Shown: positions 1 to 9,991 of the stretch, piece by piece
Numbering within the stretch: the stretch's first letter is position 1
Layout of the letters: each line of letters starts with the position of its first letter
From: Eubacterium sp.
GTDB lineage: Bacteria; Bacillota; Clostridia; Lachnospirales; Lachnospiraceae
Length of the DNA stretch: 39,498 nt
Direction of reading: 5' to 3'
Assembly: GCA_017541035.1 (NCBI GenBank)
Contig: JAFXZW010000004.1
Location: forward strand, 1 to 39,498
Program-made: the position numbers and the translations under genes
Notes under the pieces: model-generated
Database searches by the model: none
The model's input: only the letters and a program-made list of their open reading frames with translations
Told to the model about the DNA's origin: nothing

Positions 1-1
1 C

Positions 2-2224
2 CAGTTCGACCAGCCGGGCCGTTACATCTACATCCGGGACGATGAGTCGAAGGATTACTGGTCTGCTTCCTGGCAGCCGGTGGGCAAGGATCTTGCCACT
101 TACAAAAATGTGGTTCGCCACGGTACGGCATATACGAAGATGGAGACTGATTATGCCGGAATCCGCTCTGAAGTGCTCTACTATGTACCGCTGGATGCCA
201 CCCATGAAGTATGGGCCGTTAAAGTAAAGAACAACTCCGACAAGGAGAGAACCCTTACGGTAACAGGCTATGGCGAGTTTACCAATGAGACGAATTATGA
301 GCAGGATCAGGTGAATCTGCAGTACACGCTGTTTATTACCAGAACATATTTCCTGGGTAACCGGATCAAGCAGGTAGTCAATGAGCATGTGAAGAAGGAA
401 GCTGCCGTTAATGGCAGCGTGGTTCAGTGCAAGTTCTTCGGACTGGCAGGAAATGAGGTTTCCTCCTACTGTGGTGACAAGGAAGAATTCCTGGGATTGT
501 ATCACGGCTATGGCAATCCTGTGGGCGTGGAAAAAGGTGACCTCGGTAATAAACTGAATTTCAACGATAATGGCTGCGGAGCCCTTTCCACCAGGATCAC
601 TCTTGCTCCCGGTGAGGAGAAGGAGATCGCATTCCTTGTAGGAATGAAGGGAGATGATGAGGCTGCTGCCGTTATCGATTCCTATGCGGATGTTTCCGCA
701 ACCGTAAAAGCTGAACTGGATACGCTGATCGGTTACTGGCATGAGAAGCTTTCTCATTTCCAGGTAAAGACCCCCAGCCCCGAGTTCAATGCCATGATCA
801 ATACATGGAATGCATATAACTGCTTCATGACCTTTATCTGGTCCCGGGCAGCATCCTTTATCTACTGCGGACTGCGTAACGGATATGGGTATCGTGATAC
901 GGTTCAGGATATTCAGGGCGTGATCCATCTGGCACCGGAGATGGCAAAGGAGAAGATCTGGTTCATGCTTTCGGCGCAGGTGGATAACGGCGGCGGACTT
1001 CCGCTGGTTAAATTTACTCACAATGCAGGTCATGAGGATACACCGGATGATGCTTCCTATGTGAAGGAGACCGGCCACCCGGCTTATCGTGCAGATGATG
1101 CACTCTGGCTCTTCCCCACGATCTACAAATATATTGCAGAGTCCGGAGACCTTAAGTTCATTGATGAAGTAATCCCTTATGCCAATAAGGATGAGGGGAC
1201 TGTATATGATCATCTGAAGAGAGCCATCGACTTCTCCATGAACCGCCTTGGACCTCATGGCATGCCGGCAGGTCTGCATGCAGACTGGAATGACTGTCTG
1301 CGTCTCGGTAAACAGGGCGAGTCTACCTTCGTTGCATTCCAGCTGTATTATGCAATGTCTGTGATCAAAGAATTCGCAGAGTATGAGAAGGACGAGATCT
1401 ATCTGGCTTATCTTGCCGACATTCAGCCGAAGCTCTATGATATTCTTCAGAAGTGCTGGAACGAAGATCGTTTCATCCGCGGCTATAAGGAAGACGGCAT
1501 GATTATCGGTCAGCGTACGGATCCGGAAGCTTCCATGTGGCTGAATCCCCAGAGCTGGGCCGTTATCTCCGGCTGTGCTTCCGATGAGCAGGCAGATCTT
1601 GCGTTGGATAGTGTCTATCGTGAGCTGAACACGGATTATGGTGCCATGGTTATGTATCCGCCTTATCGTGAGCATGCATTTGACGGTGCTCTGATGCTTC
1701 TTTTCAACGATTGTACAAAAGAAAATGCGGGTATCTTCTCTCAGCCTCAGGGCTGGATCATTCTGGCGGAGTCTCTTCGCGGACATGGTGACAGAGCATT
1801 TACCTACTTCAAGGAGTCTTCACCGGCTTCCATGAATGACAAGGCGGAGATCCGTAAGCTGGAGCCCTATTCACACGGACAGTTCACAGAAGGCAAGGAC
1901 AGCCCGCACCATGGCCGGAGCCATGTGCATTGGCTGACCGGTACCGCTTCCACCGTTATGGTCGGCTGCGTGGAAGGTATCCTTGGTATGCGTCCGGACT
2001 TCTATGGTCTTCGGATCAATCCTTCCGTATCTCATGAATGGAAAGAGTTCGAGATCAGTAAGCTGTTCCGCGGCAAGAAGCTGCACATTGTTGTGAAGAA
2101 TCCTGCCGGCGCGGAAAGCGGCGTGGTTTCCATGACAGTGAACGGCGAAGCATATGCTGACAATTACATCCCGGCTGAGAAGCTTCAGGATGAGAATGAG
2201 ATTATCGTAAATATGTCTGTATAA
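2..2224 (+). CDS. GH94 glycoside phosphorylase (cellobiose/chitobiose phosphorylase-like), 5' truncated
   Basis: The gene enters the window already open in frame 2. The first visible residues, QFDQPGRYIYIRD followed by DYWSASWQP, match the N-terminal beta-sandwich of GH94 enzymes, so only about 60 residues are missing. About 740 residues remain: beta domain, helical linker, then the (alpha/alpha)6 barrel. The barrel carries GYGYRDTVQD and the DWND stretch (codons 1283-1294), whose WND aspartate is the family general acid. GH94 enzymes split beta-linked disaccharides with phosphate inside the cell, giving a sugar 1-phosphate and a free sugar. Motifs alone do not settle the substrate; cellobiose, chitobiose, laminaribiose and cellobionate are all possible. 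A compact hairpin (2238-2256) follows the stop. No transporter gene is visible beside it in this window. Confidence 0.9.
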   Translation, partial: QFDQPGRYIYIRDDESKDYWSASWQPVGKDLATYKNVVRHGTAYTKMETDYAGIRSEVLYYVPLDATHEVWAVKVKNNSDKERTLTVTGYGEFTNETNYEQDQVNLQYTLFITRTYFLGNRIKQVVNEHVKKEAAVNGSVVQCKFFGLAGNEVSSYCGDKEEFLGLYHGYGNPVGVEKGDLGNKLNFNDNGCGALSTRITLAPGEEKEIAFLVGMKGDDEAAAVIDSYADVSATVKAELDTLIGYWHEKLSHFQVKTPSPEFNAMINTWNAYNCFMTFIWSRAASFIYCGLRNGYGYRDTVQDIQGVIHLAPEMAKEKIWFMLSAQVDNGGGLPLVKFTHNAGHEDTPDDASYVKETGHPAYRADDALWLFPTIYKYIAESGDLKFIDEVIPYANKDEGTVYDHLKRAIDFSMNRLGPHGMPAGLHADWNDCLRLGKQGESTFVAFQLYYAMSVIKEFAEYEKDEIYLAYLADIQPKLYDILQKCWNEDRFIRGYKEDGMIIGQRTDPEASMWLNPQSWAVISGCASDEQADLALDSVYRELNTDYGAMVMYPPYREHAFDGALMLLFNDCTKENAGIFSQPQGWIILAESLRGHGDRAFTYFKESSPASMNDKAEIRKLEPYSHGQFTEGKDSPHHGRSHVHWLTGTASTVMVGCVEGILGMRPDFYGLRINPSVSHEWKEFEISKLFRGKKLHIVVKNPAGAESGVVSMTVNGEAYADNYIPAEKLQDENEIIVNMSV

Positions 2225-2237
2225 GACAGGAAATGTA

Positions 2238-2256
2238 CCCGGAAACCTTTTCCGGG
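2238..2256 (+). other. Compact hairpin after the GH94 stop
   Basis: CCCGGAAA (2238-2245) pairs with TTTCCGGG (2249-2256) across a three-base loop, 14 bases after the stop codon. There is no T-run behind it, so it is a weak terminator candidate at best; it may instead mark an mRNA 3' end or processing site. Confidence 0.4.
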
Positions 2257-2266
2257 GAGAAGAGGC

Positions 2267-2315
2267 ACCCCACCGTCCGATACGAATTCTTCGGAATAGA
2301 CGCGGCCGGTGGGGT
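2267..2315 (+). promoter_or_regulatory. Inverted repeat that covers the ftsK ribosome binding site
   Basis: ACCCCACCG (2267-2275) is perfectly complementary to CGGTGGGGT (2307-2315). Inside the loop, TCCGA (2276-2280) can pair with TCGGA (2291-2295). The 3' arm contains GGTGGGG, the only good Shine-Dalgarno match in front of the ATG at 2321. In the folded RNA the ribosome site would be hidden. That control of ftsK translation follows from this is inference. Confidence 0.45.
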
Positions 2316-2320
2316 ACGCT

Positions 2321-4978
2321 ATGCAAAGTGAGGTTTCTGTGGCAGCTAAGAAGAACACGGCAGGGAGATCTGCCGCTCAGAATCATCAGAAAAAAACATC
2401 AACAAAGAGGGAAACGGGTGGAATCAGAAGCAGGATCATTGATGACACCGAGGAAAACCACCTGAGTCCGGAGAGGCAGAAGGAGATCAAGTTCTTTGTA
2501 TTTCTTGCTGTATCCATTTTCATGCTCTGCAGTAATTTCGGAATATGCGGTGCGGTCGGAAATGTATTCAGCGGCTTTTTCTTTGGCCTGATCGGCTGGT
2601 CTCAGTATCTGATCCCGTTTTATCTTTTCTTTGCAGCGGCGTTCCTTCTGTCCAACGGTCCGAAGAAGAGTGTCCTGAAGAAGATCATCTGGGTCGGGGC
2701 GATCCTGATCCTGACATCCTGGGTATTCCAGCTGATCGCAGGTACGGAGGAACAGACCTTCAGCTCCATTTTCGATATGGGATATACGGATCACAGAGGC
2801 GGCGGAGTGATCTTCGGCGGAATCCTGGTCCTTCTTTCCAAACTGATCGGAAAAGTGGGTGTGATCATTCTTACAGTTCTTCTTTCCATTGTGGCTGTCA
2901 TCCAGGTGACGGGTTTCTCCATCGTCAATGCGGTGAAGTCCATTTTCAGCTTCAACTATCATGATGTTGAGGTCGATGACGGAGAGGACGACTATGAGGA
3001 ACTCAGAGAAGAACCGCGCTTTGTTCCCTCCCGGAGAAGAAAACCGGCCAGGCTGGAGGATCTGAAGGTCCTTCCGGAGGAGGAACCGGTGGAAGAACCG
3101 GATCAGGAACCGAAAAGGAAGAGAAGGAATCTTCCGAAGGAGGAAATGCAGGAACTGATCCCGGACCCCTATCTGGATGATCCCAAGGATTTCTTTGCCC
3201 TGAAACCCCAATATGACGATCCATTGGACGGTATCGGTTCCGTGACGGTAGAAGCGGAGGCAGGAGCCTTTCCGGAGCCGGCAGGGATCTCCCGGGAAAC
3301 TGCGGAAAGCGTAACAACCGGGGAGGTAAAGCTCAGCGGATCGAAAAAACCCGGAAAAGCGGAACCTCTGATCATAGATGACACAGTGTCGGAATATGAT
3401 GAGGCACCGGTGAAAGAAGAAAAGGTTACCCATGCGGACACACTCCGGGAGATGAATGAGATCGAACAGAAAATGGAGGAGCCGAAGGCACCTCCGAAAA
3501 AACCCTACAGGATCCCTCCCTTCTCCCTGCTGACTCCCGTAAAGAAAAAGAGCTCCAAGGGAGATGCGGATGTGCGGGAAACGGCCATGAAGCTGAAGGC
3601 AACCATGGAGAGCTTCGGCGTCCGGGTTACCATTACGGATTACAGCAGGGGTCCTGCCGTTACCCGCTATGAAATGACACCGGAAAGCGGGGTAAAGGTC
3701 AGTCGTATCCTGGCCCTGCAGGATGATATCAAGCTGAATCTGGCAGCCCCCGATATCCGCATCGAGGCACCGATCCCCGGGAAATCCGCTATCGGAATCG
3801 AAGTGCCAAACAAGGAAAATCAGATGGTCTCCTTCCGGGAACTGGTGGATAATGATACTTTTCGGGATGCAAAATCAAAGCTGTCCTTTGCAATCGGTAA
3901 GGATATCGGTGGTCAGCTGGTTATCGGGGATATCGCAAAAATGCCCCACATTCTGATCGCAGGTTCCACCGGCTCCGGTAAATCCGTATGTATCAACACC
4001 ATCATCATGAGTATCCTGTATAAGGCCAAACCGGATGAGGTAAGGATGATCATGGTGGATCCGAAGATGGTGGAGCTTACTGCTTATAACGGAATCCCGC
4101 ATATGCTGATCCCTGTGGTGACGGATCCCAAGAAGGCAGCAGGAGCTCTTAACTGGGCGGTACAGGAAATGGAACGCCGGTACAAGCTTTTTGCCCGTTA
4201 CAACGTGCGTAACCTTGAGGGATTTAACAAAAAGGCCGAGGAGGAAGGGGATCCTGAGGATCTGTCCAAGGCCGATCTTCGCTTCCAGCCGCAGATCGTG
4301 GTGATCGTAGATGAGCTTGCGGATCTGATGATGGTGGCCCACGGAGAAGTGGAGGATGCCATTGTTCGTCTGTCCCAGCTGGCTCGTGCGGCCGGCATTC
4401 ACCTGGTTATCGCCACCCAGCGTCCGTCGGTTGATGTCATCACCGGCCTGATCAAGGCGAATGTACCTTCGCGTATCGCATTTGCCGTTTCCAGCGGAAC
4501 AGATTCCCGGACGATCCTGGATATGGTTGGAGCGGAGAAGCTGCTGGGAAAAGGCGATATGCTGTATTTCCCCACAGGACTTCCCAAGCCGGTACGCGTG
4601 CAGGGAGCCTTTGTTTCCGACGATGAGGTTATGGCCGTAACGGATTATATCAAGAATCAGTGCGGTGATACGGAATATGATGAAAATATAGCTCAGTCCA
4701 TTGAAGCCGGAGCTGCTGTCGGTTCGGCGGAAGCATCGGGTTCCGAGGAAGAAGGCGAAAGATATGATGAATACTTCGAGGAGGCCGGGCGGCTTGTGAT
4801 CGAAAAGGATAAAGCGTCTATCGGTTATCTTCAGAGAGTATTCCGCATCGGTTTCAACCGGGCGGCACGGATCATGGATCAGCTGGCGGACGCCGGAGTG
4901 GTCGGACCGGAAGAGGGCACAAAGCCCCGCAAGATCCTTATGACCATGGATCAGTTTGAAGAATTCATGTCTTTGTAG
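2321..4978 (+). CDS. ftsK: DNA translocase FtsK/SpoIIIE
   Basis: This 885-residue protein pumps chromosomal DNA across the division or sporulation septum as a membrane-anchored hexameric ATPase. Residues about 55-205 hold roughly four hydrophobic membrane segments. Next comes an acidic, proline-rich linker (about 215-425), then the RecA-like motor with Walker A GSTGSGKS (about 548-555) and Walker [12 protein letters not shown]. The C-terminal winged-helix gamma domain (about 815-880, around [21 protein letters not shown]) reads orienting DNA sequences. I chose ATG 2321, six bases after GGTGGGG, over GTG 2309, which lies inside that ribosome site. The 3' neighbour fhs starts 30 bases downstream, so the two are probably co-transcribed. 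The length is typical of SpoIIIE-type proteins. Confidence 0.95.
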   Translation: MQSEVSVAAKKNTAGRSAAQNHQKKTSTKRETGGIRSRIIDDTEENHLSPERQKEIKFFVFLAVSIFMLCSNFGICGAVGNVFSGFFFGLIGWSQYLIPFYLFFAAAFLLSNGPKKSVLKKIIWVGAILILTSWVFQLIAGTEEQTFSSIFDMGYTDHRGGGVIFGGILVLLSKLIGKVGVIILTVLLSIVAVIQVTGFSIVNAVKSIFSFNYHDVEVDDGEDDYEELREEPRFVPSRRRKPARLEDLKVLPEEEPVEEPDQEPKRKRRNLPKEEMQELIPDPYLDDPKDFFALKPQYDDPLDGIGSVTVEAEAGAFPEPAGISRETAESVTTGEVKLSGSKKPGKAEPLIIDDTVSEYDEAPVKEEKVTHADTLREMNEIEQKMEEPKAPPKKPYRIPPFSLLTPVKKKSSKGDADVRETAMKLKATMESFGVRVTITDYSRGPAVTRYEMTPESGVKVSRILALQDDIKLNLAAPDIRIEAPIPGKSAIGIEVPNKENQMVSFRELVDNDTFRDAKSKLSFAIGKDIGGQLVIGDIAKMPHILIAGSTGSGKSVCINTIIMSILYKAKPDEVRMIMVDPKMVELTAYNGIPHMLIPVVTDPKKAAGALNWAVQEMERRYKLFARYNVRNLEGFNKKAEEEGDPEDLSKADLRFQPQIVVIVDELADLMMVAHGEVEDAIVRLSQLARAAGIHLVIATQRPSVDVITGLIKANVPSRIAFAVSSGTDSRTILDMVGAEKLLGKGDMLYFPTGLPKPVRVQGAFVSDDEVMAVTDYIKNQCGDTEYDENIAQSIEAGAAVGSAEASGSEEEGERYDEYFEEAGRLVIEKDKASIGYLQRVFRIGFNRAARIMDQLADAGVVGPEEGTKPRKILMTMDQFEEFMSL

Positions 4979-5008
4979 AACCGATGACGGATATTTGGAG
5001 AAAAAGAG

Positions 5009-6679
5009 ATGTTAACAGATATTGAGATCGCCCAGAGGGCGGAAATGAAAAAGATACGTGAGATTGCGGAAGAAATCGGGATCACGGAGGATGAGATCGA
5101 GAATTACGGCCCCTATATGGCCAAGTTCTCGGATGAGTATCTGAAGAAGATCGAAGGGAATCCTTACGGAAAGCTGATCCTTGTCACCGCGATTAATCCT
5201 ACGCCTGCCGGCGAGGGGAAGACCACCGTTACCATCGGACTCGGAGATGCTCTTACCCTGGCCGGAAAGAAAACCATGATCGCATTACGGGAGCCGTCTC
5301 TCGGTCCCTGCTTCGGAATCAAAGGCGGTGCCGCAGGCGGCGGCTACTCCCAGGTGGTCCCCATGGAAAAGCTGAATCTGCATTTTACCGGGGATTTCCA
5401 TGCCATCACCAGTGCCAATAACCTGCTTGCCGCAGTGCTGGATAATCATCTTCAACAGGGGAATGAACTGGGAATCGATCCAAAACGGATTCTTTTCAAA
5501 CGTTGTCTGGATATGAATGACCGCGCACTCCGGAATGTAGTGATCGGTATGGGGAAAAGAACGGATGGGGTGGTCCGTGAGGATCATTTCATGATCACCG
5601 TGGCTTCCGAAGTGATGGCGATTCTCTGCCTTTCCGAGGACATCGATGACCTGCAGGAGAGACTGGGAAGGATCATTGTAGCTCATACTTATCAGAATAA
5701 GCCGGTTACAGCAGCGGATCTGAAATGTGTCGGGGCCATGACCGTTCTCCTGAAGGACGCAATCCGGCCGAATCTGATTCAGACGCTCGGTCATACGCCG
5801 GCTCTGGTTCATGGCGGCCCCTTCGCCAATATCGCCCATGGCTGTAATTCCGTGCGGGCCACAAAAACGGCTCTCCGGAGTGCGGACTATGTGGTAACGG
5901 AAGCAGGCTTCGGTGCGGATCTGGGAGCGGAAAAGTTCCTGGATATCAAGTGCCGGATGGCAGGGCTGAAACCGGATGCCGTGGTTCTGGTGGCTACCGT
6001 CCGGGCTCTTAAATACAACGGTGGTGTTCCAAAGGCGGAGCTTTCCGAAGAAAATATCGATGCGCTGAAAAAGGGCATCGTTAATCTGGGTAAGCACATT
6101 GAAAATATCAAAAAATTCGGCTTCCATCCCGTAGTCACGCTGAATCGTTTTGTCTCCGACACGGATGAGGAGATTGCCGTGGTACGGGAGTTTTGCAGGG
6201 AGAAAGACTGCCGCATGACCGTATCCGAGGTATGGGCAAAGGGCGGTGAAGGCGGAAAAGAGCTGGCGGATGCCGTTCTTGAGGAGATCGCTGAGAACAG
6301 GTCCGCTTACCATCCTGTCTATGAACTGAAGAGTTCTCTCAGGGAGAAGATCGAAACCATTGCGAAGGAGATTTACGGCGCTGACGGAGTGGAGTATTCA
6401 CCGGAGGCGGCAAAAGCTCTTCGTGAGGCAGAGGAGGCAGGCTATGGAGAAATGCCGGTATGCATGGCTAAAACCCAGTATTCCCTTTCGGATGATGCAT
6501 CGAAGCTGGGAAGACCGGAGGGCTTTACCGTATCCATTCGGGAAGCCTATGTATCCGCCGGAGCGGGTTTTGTGGTAGCCATTGCCGGTTCTATCATGAC
6601 CATGCCCGGACTGCCCAAGGTCCCGGCTGCAGAGAGGATCGGAATAGATGAAGAAGGGAATACGGTAGGACTTTTCTGA
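5009..6679 (+). CDS. fhs: Formate--tetrahydrofolate ligase
   Basis: This 556-residue enzyme joins formate to tetrahydrofolate at the cost of ATP, giving 10-formyl-THF for purines, fMet-tRNA and, in acetogens, the methyl branch of the Wood-Ljungdahl pathway. The P-loop TPAGEGKTT lies near residue 67, followed by the conserved [18 protein letters not shown] stretch. The C-terminus, [15 protein letters not shown] then GNTVGLF, is diagnostic. GGAGAA seven bases before ATG 5009 supports the start. folD follows 110 bases later, so consecutive C1 steps are neighbours. Fhs and FolD alone do not prove acetogenesis, because no other Wood-Ljungdahl gene is visible here. Confidence 0.97.
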   Translation: MLTDIEIAQRAEMKKIREIAEEIGITEDEIENYGPYMAKFSDEYLKKIEGNPYGKLILVTAINPTPAGEGKTTVTIGLGDALTLAGKKTMIALREPSLGPCFGIKGGAAGGGYSQVVPMEKLNLHFTGDFHAITSANNLLAAVLDNHLQQGNELGIDPKRILFKRCLDMNDRALRNVVIGMGKRTDGVVREDHFMITVASEVMAILCLSEDIDDLQERLGRIIVAHTYQNKPVTAADLKCVGAMTVLLKDAIRPNLIQTLGHTPALVHGGPFANIAHGCNSVRATKTALRSADYVVTEAGFGADLGAEKFLDIKCRMAGLKPDAVVLVATVRALKYNGGVPKAELSEENIDALKKGIVNLGKHIENIKKFGFHPVVTLNRFVSDTDEEIAVVREFCREKDCRMTVSEVWAKGGEGGKELADAVLEEIAENRSAYHPVYELKSSLREKIETIAKEIYGADGVEYSPEAAKALREAEEAGYGEMPVCMAKTQYSLSDDASKLGRPEGFTVSIREAYVSAGAGFVVAIAGSIMTMPGLPKVPAAERIGIDEEGNTVGLF

Positions 6680-6788
6680 CCCATTTCCAAAAACAAAGAG
6701 ACACTTGGGAACAGCTTCAAAATGTGCTGTGCAACATCAGCCGGGAAAGAATCCTTGTACCCGGGTATTCTGAATTGAGAGGTGTAAG

Positions 6789-7646
6789 ATGGCTGAAATC
6801 ATTGATGGAAAAAAGATCTCCCAGGAGATCAAGGATGAAGTGAAGAGCAAGGTGGAGGCTCTGAAGGAGGATGGCATCGAGGTGACCCTCGCTGTTATCC
6901 TTGTGGGAAATGATCCTGCCTCCGGAGTCTATGTCAACAACAAAAAGAAAGCCTGCGAATATACGGGAATGAAGTCTCTTTCCTATGAGCTTCCCGCAGA
7001 TACAAAGGAAGAGGAATTACTGAATCTGATCGATCAGCTGAATGAGGATCATTCCGTGGACGGTATCCTGGTACAGCTTCCGCTTCCCAGGCAGATCAAT
7101 GAAGACCGGGTGATCCGCAGAATCTCTCCGGATAAGGATGTGGATGGTTTTCATCCCGAAAGCGTCGGCCGTCTTTCCATCGGAGAAAGAGGCTTCGTAT
7201 CCTGTACGCCCGCCGGTGTGATCGAACTGTTGAAGAGAAGCAACACGGTTATTGACGGAAAAGAATGCGTTGTCATCGGACGCAGCAATATCGTGGGGAA
7301 ACCCATGTCCATGCTTCTTCTCCGGGAGAACGGAACCGTAACGGTGTGCCATTCCCATACCGCTGATCTCCGGGAGGTGACAAAGAGAGCAGACATTCTG
7401 GTGGTCGCCATCGGTAAGCCGAAGATGATCGACGCCTCCTATGTGAAGGAAGGAGCTACGGTCATTGATGTCGGAATTCACCGGACAGGTGAAGGGAATA
7501 AGCTCTGCGGAGACTGTGATTATGATTCGGTTTCTCAGGTGGCCGGAAAGATCACTCCGGTTCCCGGCGGCGTCGGTCCCATGACGATCGCTATGCTTAT
7601 GGTCAATACACTGCAGGCCTCCCTTATGCATCACGGAAGAGTGTGA
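6789..7646 (+). CDS. folD: Bifunctional methylenetetrahydrofolate dehydrogenase / methenyltetrahydrofolate cyclohydrolase
   Basis: This 285-residue enzyme interconverts 5,10-methylene-, methenyl- and 10-formyl-THF in the cytosol, the step after Fhs. Family marks are VGNDPASGVYVNNKKKAC (the Y-x-x-x-K catalytic pair), GILVQLPLP, GRSNIVGKPMSMLLL (nucleotide-binding loop) and PGGVGPMTIAMLMVNT near the end. GAGGTG lies five bases before ATG 6789. The 109-base gap after fhs shows only short stems (such as ACAGC/GCTGT) and no convincing promoter, so it is probably read through from fhs. Full length for the family. Confidence 0.97.
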   Translation: MAEIIDGKKISQEIKDEVKSKVEALKEDGIEVTLAVILVGNDPASGVYVNNKKKACEYTGMKSLSYELPADTKEEELLNLIDQLNEDHSVDGILVQLPLPRQINEDRVIRRISPDKDVDGFHPESVGRLSIGERGFVSCTPAGVIELLKRSNTVIDGKECVVIGRSNIVGKPMSMLLLRENGTVTVCHSHTADLREVTKRADILVVAIGKPKMIDASYVKEGATVIDVGIHRTGEGNKLCGDCDYDSVSQVAGKITPVPGGVGPMTIAMLMVNTLQASLMHHGRV

Positions 7647-7756
7647 AAGTTGTTCTTGAGACGGCCTTTGTGCTTTCAGAATACCATGTCATTTTTGACG
7701 GTGTTATGAAGCCGGATGTCGTTGTTAGATATACCGTCCATTTGAGGATTATATGA
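7643..7756 (+). CDS. Possible 37-residue micro-ORF bridging folD and rimO
   Basis: A GTG at 7643 overlaps the folD stop (GTGTGA), and the frame stays open until a TGA at 7754-7756 that overlaps the rimO start (ATGA). The predicted peptide begins MKVVLETAFVLSEYH and is rich in valine and other beta-formers, with no recognisable motif. GGAAGA just upstream is a poorly spaced ribosome site. The double overlap suggests translational coupling, but an open frame this short occurs easily by chance. It may simply be a 106-base intergenic gap. Confidence 0.22.
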   Translation: MKVVLETAFVLSEYHVIFDGVMKPDVVVRYTVHLRII

Positions 7757-9105
7757 TAAACGAAAAACCACTACAATCTAAGATCGCACTCATTTCACTC
7801 GGCTGTGATAAAAATACGGTAGACAGTGAGGAAATGCTGGGGATCCTGTTGGAGCACGGCTACCTTCTTACGGATGATCCGGCGGAGGCGGAGGCGGTGA
7901 TCGTCAATACCTGTTGCTTTATCCGGGATGCGTTGGAGGAAAGCATTTCCACGGTCTTCGAGATGGCTGAGATGAAGAAAGAAGGAAGCTTACGTTTTCT
8001 GATCGTTGCGGGCTGTATGTCCCAGCGTTACCGGGATGAGATCAGTGATGAGATCCCGGAGGTAGATGCTTTTGTGGGCACTACTTCTTTTCCGCAAATT
8101 GCCGAGGTTCTGGACAGGCTATTCGGAGGAGAGGAGAATGTTGAGATCTTTCTGGATGTGAACCGGGTGACAGAGGAAAGTCCCAGGGTGCATGCTACGG
8201 AAAAACCCTATGTCGGATATCTGAAGATCGCCGAAGGCTGCGACAAAAAATGCACATATTGCGCCATCCCGCAGTTTCGCGGCTCCTACCGGAGCATACC
8301 CATGAACCGTCTGGTGAAGACAGCCTCGGAGCTGGCAAAGGATGGGGTGAAGGAACTGATTCTGGTGGCACAGGAGACAACGGTTTACGGAAAGGACATT
8401 TACGGGAAGAAAAGTCTGCCGGAGCTGCTGAGGCGGCTTTCGGGGATAGAGGATCTGGACTGGATCCGTATCCTATACTGTTATCCCGAGGAGATTGATG
8501 AAGAGCTGATCGAAACCATAGCAAAAACACCGAAGGTGCTGCATTATATCGATATGCCGCTGCAGCACACGGAGGATCATGTGCTCCAGCGTATGGGACG
8601 GCGGCTTTCCAAAAAAAAGCTGTATGATCTGGTTCATAAGCTGAGGGAGAGGATACCGGACATCACTCTGCGGACTACTCTGATCACGGGCTTTCCCGGT
8701 GAAACAGCTGAGGAACATGCTGCGGTCATGGATACTCTCGAAGAACTGGAATTTGATCATCTGGGAGTTTTTACCTATTCCCGTGAGGAAGGGACGATCG
8801 CTGCGGGATTTCCGGATCAGATTGAAGAGGATGTAAAGGAGCGGTACCGGGAAGAAATCATGGAGCTTCAGCAGGAGATATCCTTTTCGAAGAATGAAAA
8901 ACTGATCGGACAGGAAATGGATATGATCATTGAAGGCTATCTTCCGGACGAAGAAGTATATGTCGGAAGAACTTACCGGGATGCACCGGACGTTGACGGA
9001 ATGGTCTTTGCAGCCTGTGACCGTGAACTGATCTCCGGTTCCATTCTGACTGTCCGGATCACCGAAGCGGCAGAGTACGATCTCTATGCCGAACCGGTGG
9101 AATAA
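7753..9105 (+). CDS. rimO: Ribosomal protein S12 methylthiotransferase RimO
   Basis: This 450-residue radical-SAM enzyme adds a methylthio group to the conserved aspartate of ribosomal protein S12. The N-terminal UPF0004 domain supplies three cysteines for the second 4Fe-4S cluster (SLGCDKNTVDSE, VNTCCFI, VAGCMSQRY). The radical-SAM motif CDKKCTYC lies at residues 163-170, and the TRAM domain forms the end (about 385-450). SLGCDKN and GTTSFPQI favour RimO over the tRNA enzyme MiaB. GAGG sits seven bases before ATG 7753. The gene is followed by the pgsA promoter. Confidence 0.95.
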   Translation: MINEKPLQSKIALISLGCDKNTVDSEEMLGILLEHGYLLTDDPAEAEAVIVNTCCFIRDALEESISTVFEMAEMKKEGSLRFLIVAGCMSQRYRDEISDEIPEVDAFVGTTSFPQIAEVLDRLFGGEENVEIFLDVNRVTEESPRVHATEKPYVGYLKIAEGCDKKCTYCAIPQFRGSYRSIPMNRLVKTASELAKDGVKELILVAQETTVYGKDIYGKKSLPELLRRLSGIEDLDWIRILYCYPEEIDEELIETIAKTPKVLHYIDMPLQHTEDHVLQRMGRRLSKKKLYDLVHKLRERIPDITLRTTLITGFPGETAEEHAAVMDTLEELEFDHLGVFTYSREEGTIAAGFPDQIEEDVKERYREEIMELQQEISFSKNEKLIGQEMDMIIEGYLPDEEVYVGRTYRDAPDVDGMVFAACDRELISGSILTVRITEAAEYDLYAEPVE

Positions 9106-9124
9106 AAGGATTATGGAAAAAGGG

Positions 9125-9153
9125 TTGGTTTCTTGTCTGCTTTGGTGTATAAT
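9125..9153 (+). promoter_or_regulatory. Vegetative promoter for pgsA
   Basis: TTGGTT (9125-9130), a 17-base spacer, and a perfect TATAAT (9148-9153). Transcription would start near 9160, giving a leader of about 77 bases in which GATTCCG (9157-9163) can pair with CGGAATC (9199-9205). Confidence 0.6.
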
Positions 9154-9236
9154 AAAGATTCCGACTGGGTTTTTGCCGGAGAAGCTACATTAAGAAACCG
9201 GAATCGTCTAGGTGCCGGATATAGGAGCTGTTTGTT

Positions 9237-9782
9237 ATGAATTTACCCAATAAAATTACCGTGTTTCGTGTTATTCTGATCCCGGTATTTGTTACATTTA
9301 TGCTGATAAAGGATATGGAGGGATCCAAATGGTGGGCGCTGATCTTTTTCTGCCTCGCTTCCGTATCGGATTTCTTCGATGGATACCTTGCCAGAAAGAA
9401 TAATCTGGTAACGGATTTTGGAAAGTTTATGGATCCTCTTGCGGATAAGCTGCTGATCTGTTCCGCAATGATCGCTCTTACAGCTACCAGTCCGGATCGG
9501 ATGCCGGCGTGGGCCGTTATTCTGATCATAGCCCGGGAGTTTGCCATCAGCGGTTTCCGCCTGATCGCCTCCGATAACGGAAAAGTGATCGCTGCCAGCA
9601 TGTGGGGCAAGGTGAAAACGGTGGTTCAGATGTTTATGGTAATTCTCCTGATCTGTGATTTCGGCGGAGATACGGTACATATCATTGAATCGGTTATGGT
9701 ATGGCTGGCTGTTGCGCTGACCGTTATCTCTCTTGCGGATTACATCAGAAAGAATAAGGATGTGATCGCAACCTTTAAATAA
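9237..9782 (+). CDS. pgsA: CDP-diacylglycerol--glycerol-3-phosphate 3-phosphatidyltransferase
   Basis: This 181-residue integral membrane enzyme makes phosphatidylglycerol phosphate, the committed step to phosphatidylglycerol and cardiolipin. The CDP-alcohol phosphotransferase signature D-x2-D-G-x2-A-R-x8-G-x3-D-x3-D is complete at about residues 43-69 (SDFFDGYLARKNN, then DFGKFMDPLADK). The remaining sequence is mostly hydrophobic, with several membrane helices. AGGAG lies nine bases before ATG 9237. It has its own promoter and a strong terminator, so it is probably monocistronic. Confidence 0.95.
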   Translation: MNLPNKITVFRVILIPVFVTFMLIKDMEGSKWWALIFFCLASVSDFFDGYLARKNNLVTDFGKFMDPLADKLLICSAMIALTATSPDRMPAWAVILIIAREFAISGFRLIASDNGKVIAASMWGKVKTVVQMFMVILLICDFGGDTVHIIESVMVWLAVALTVISLADYIRKNKDVIATFK

Positions 9783-9800
9783 TCTGTGATCATGAAAAAG

Positions 9801-9828
9801 GAGTTCCTTTTGCGGGAACTCTTTTTTT
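9801..9828 (+). terminator. Rho-independent terminator after pgsA
   Basis: GAGTTCC (9801-9807) pairs with GGAACTC (9815-9821), followed by seven T (9822-9828). An A-run precedes the stem. Confidence 0.9.
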
Positions 9829-9933
9829 CTGCATGATGGTCGTTCTTCTGTAATCTGATCTGTGGAGGTGAACTTCCCGGTCGGGAAAACAATACGGAAA
9901 GGCCCTGGCACAGAGCAGGACCGTAAAGGTTCA

Positions 9934-9953
9934 GGCGGAAGTATACTTCTGCC
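9934..9953. promoter_or_regulatory. Operator-like palindrome upstream of the EAL gene promoter
   Basis: GGCGGAAGTA / TACTTCTGCC is a dyad matching at nine of ten positions per arm. It ends nine bases before the -35 element at 9963. That spacing suits an activator or repressor dimer. The protein that would bind is unknown. Confidence 0.4.
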
Positions 9954-9962
9954 ATGTACGCA

Positions 9963-9991
9963 TTGATGAAGGTATAAATCTGTGATATAAT
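9963..9991 (+). promoter_or_regulatory. Vegetative promoter for the EAL gene
   Basis: TTGATG (9963-9968), a 17-base spacer, and a perfect TATAAT (9986-9991). The transcription start would be near 9998. Confidence 0.65.

Noticed and set aside
2309-2320. GTG 2309 as the ftsK start
   Set aside because: The GTG lies inside the Shine-Dalgarno that serves ATG 2321 and has no ribosome site of its own.
6680-6788. Tetrahydrofolate riboswitch or promoter between fhs and folD
   Set aside because: Only short stems are present and the conserved THF-riboswitch core is not recognisable; no paired -35/-10 was found.
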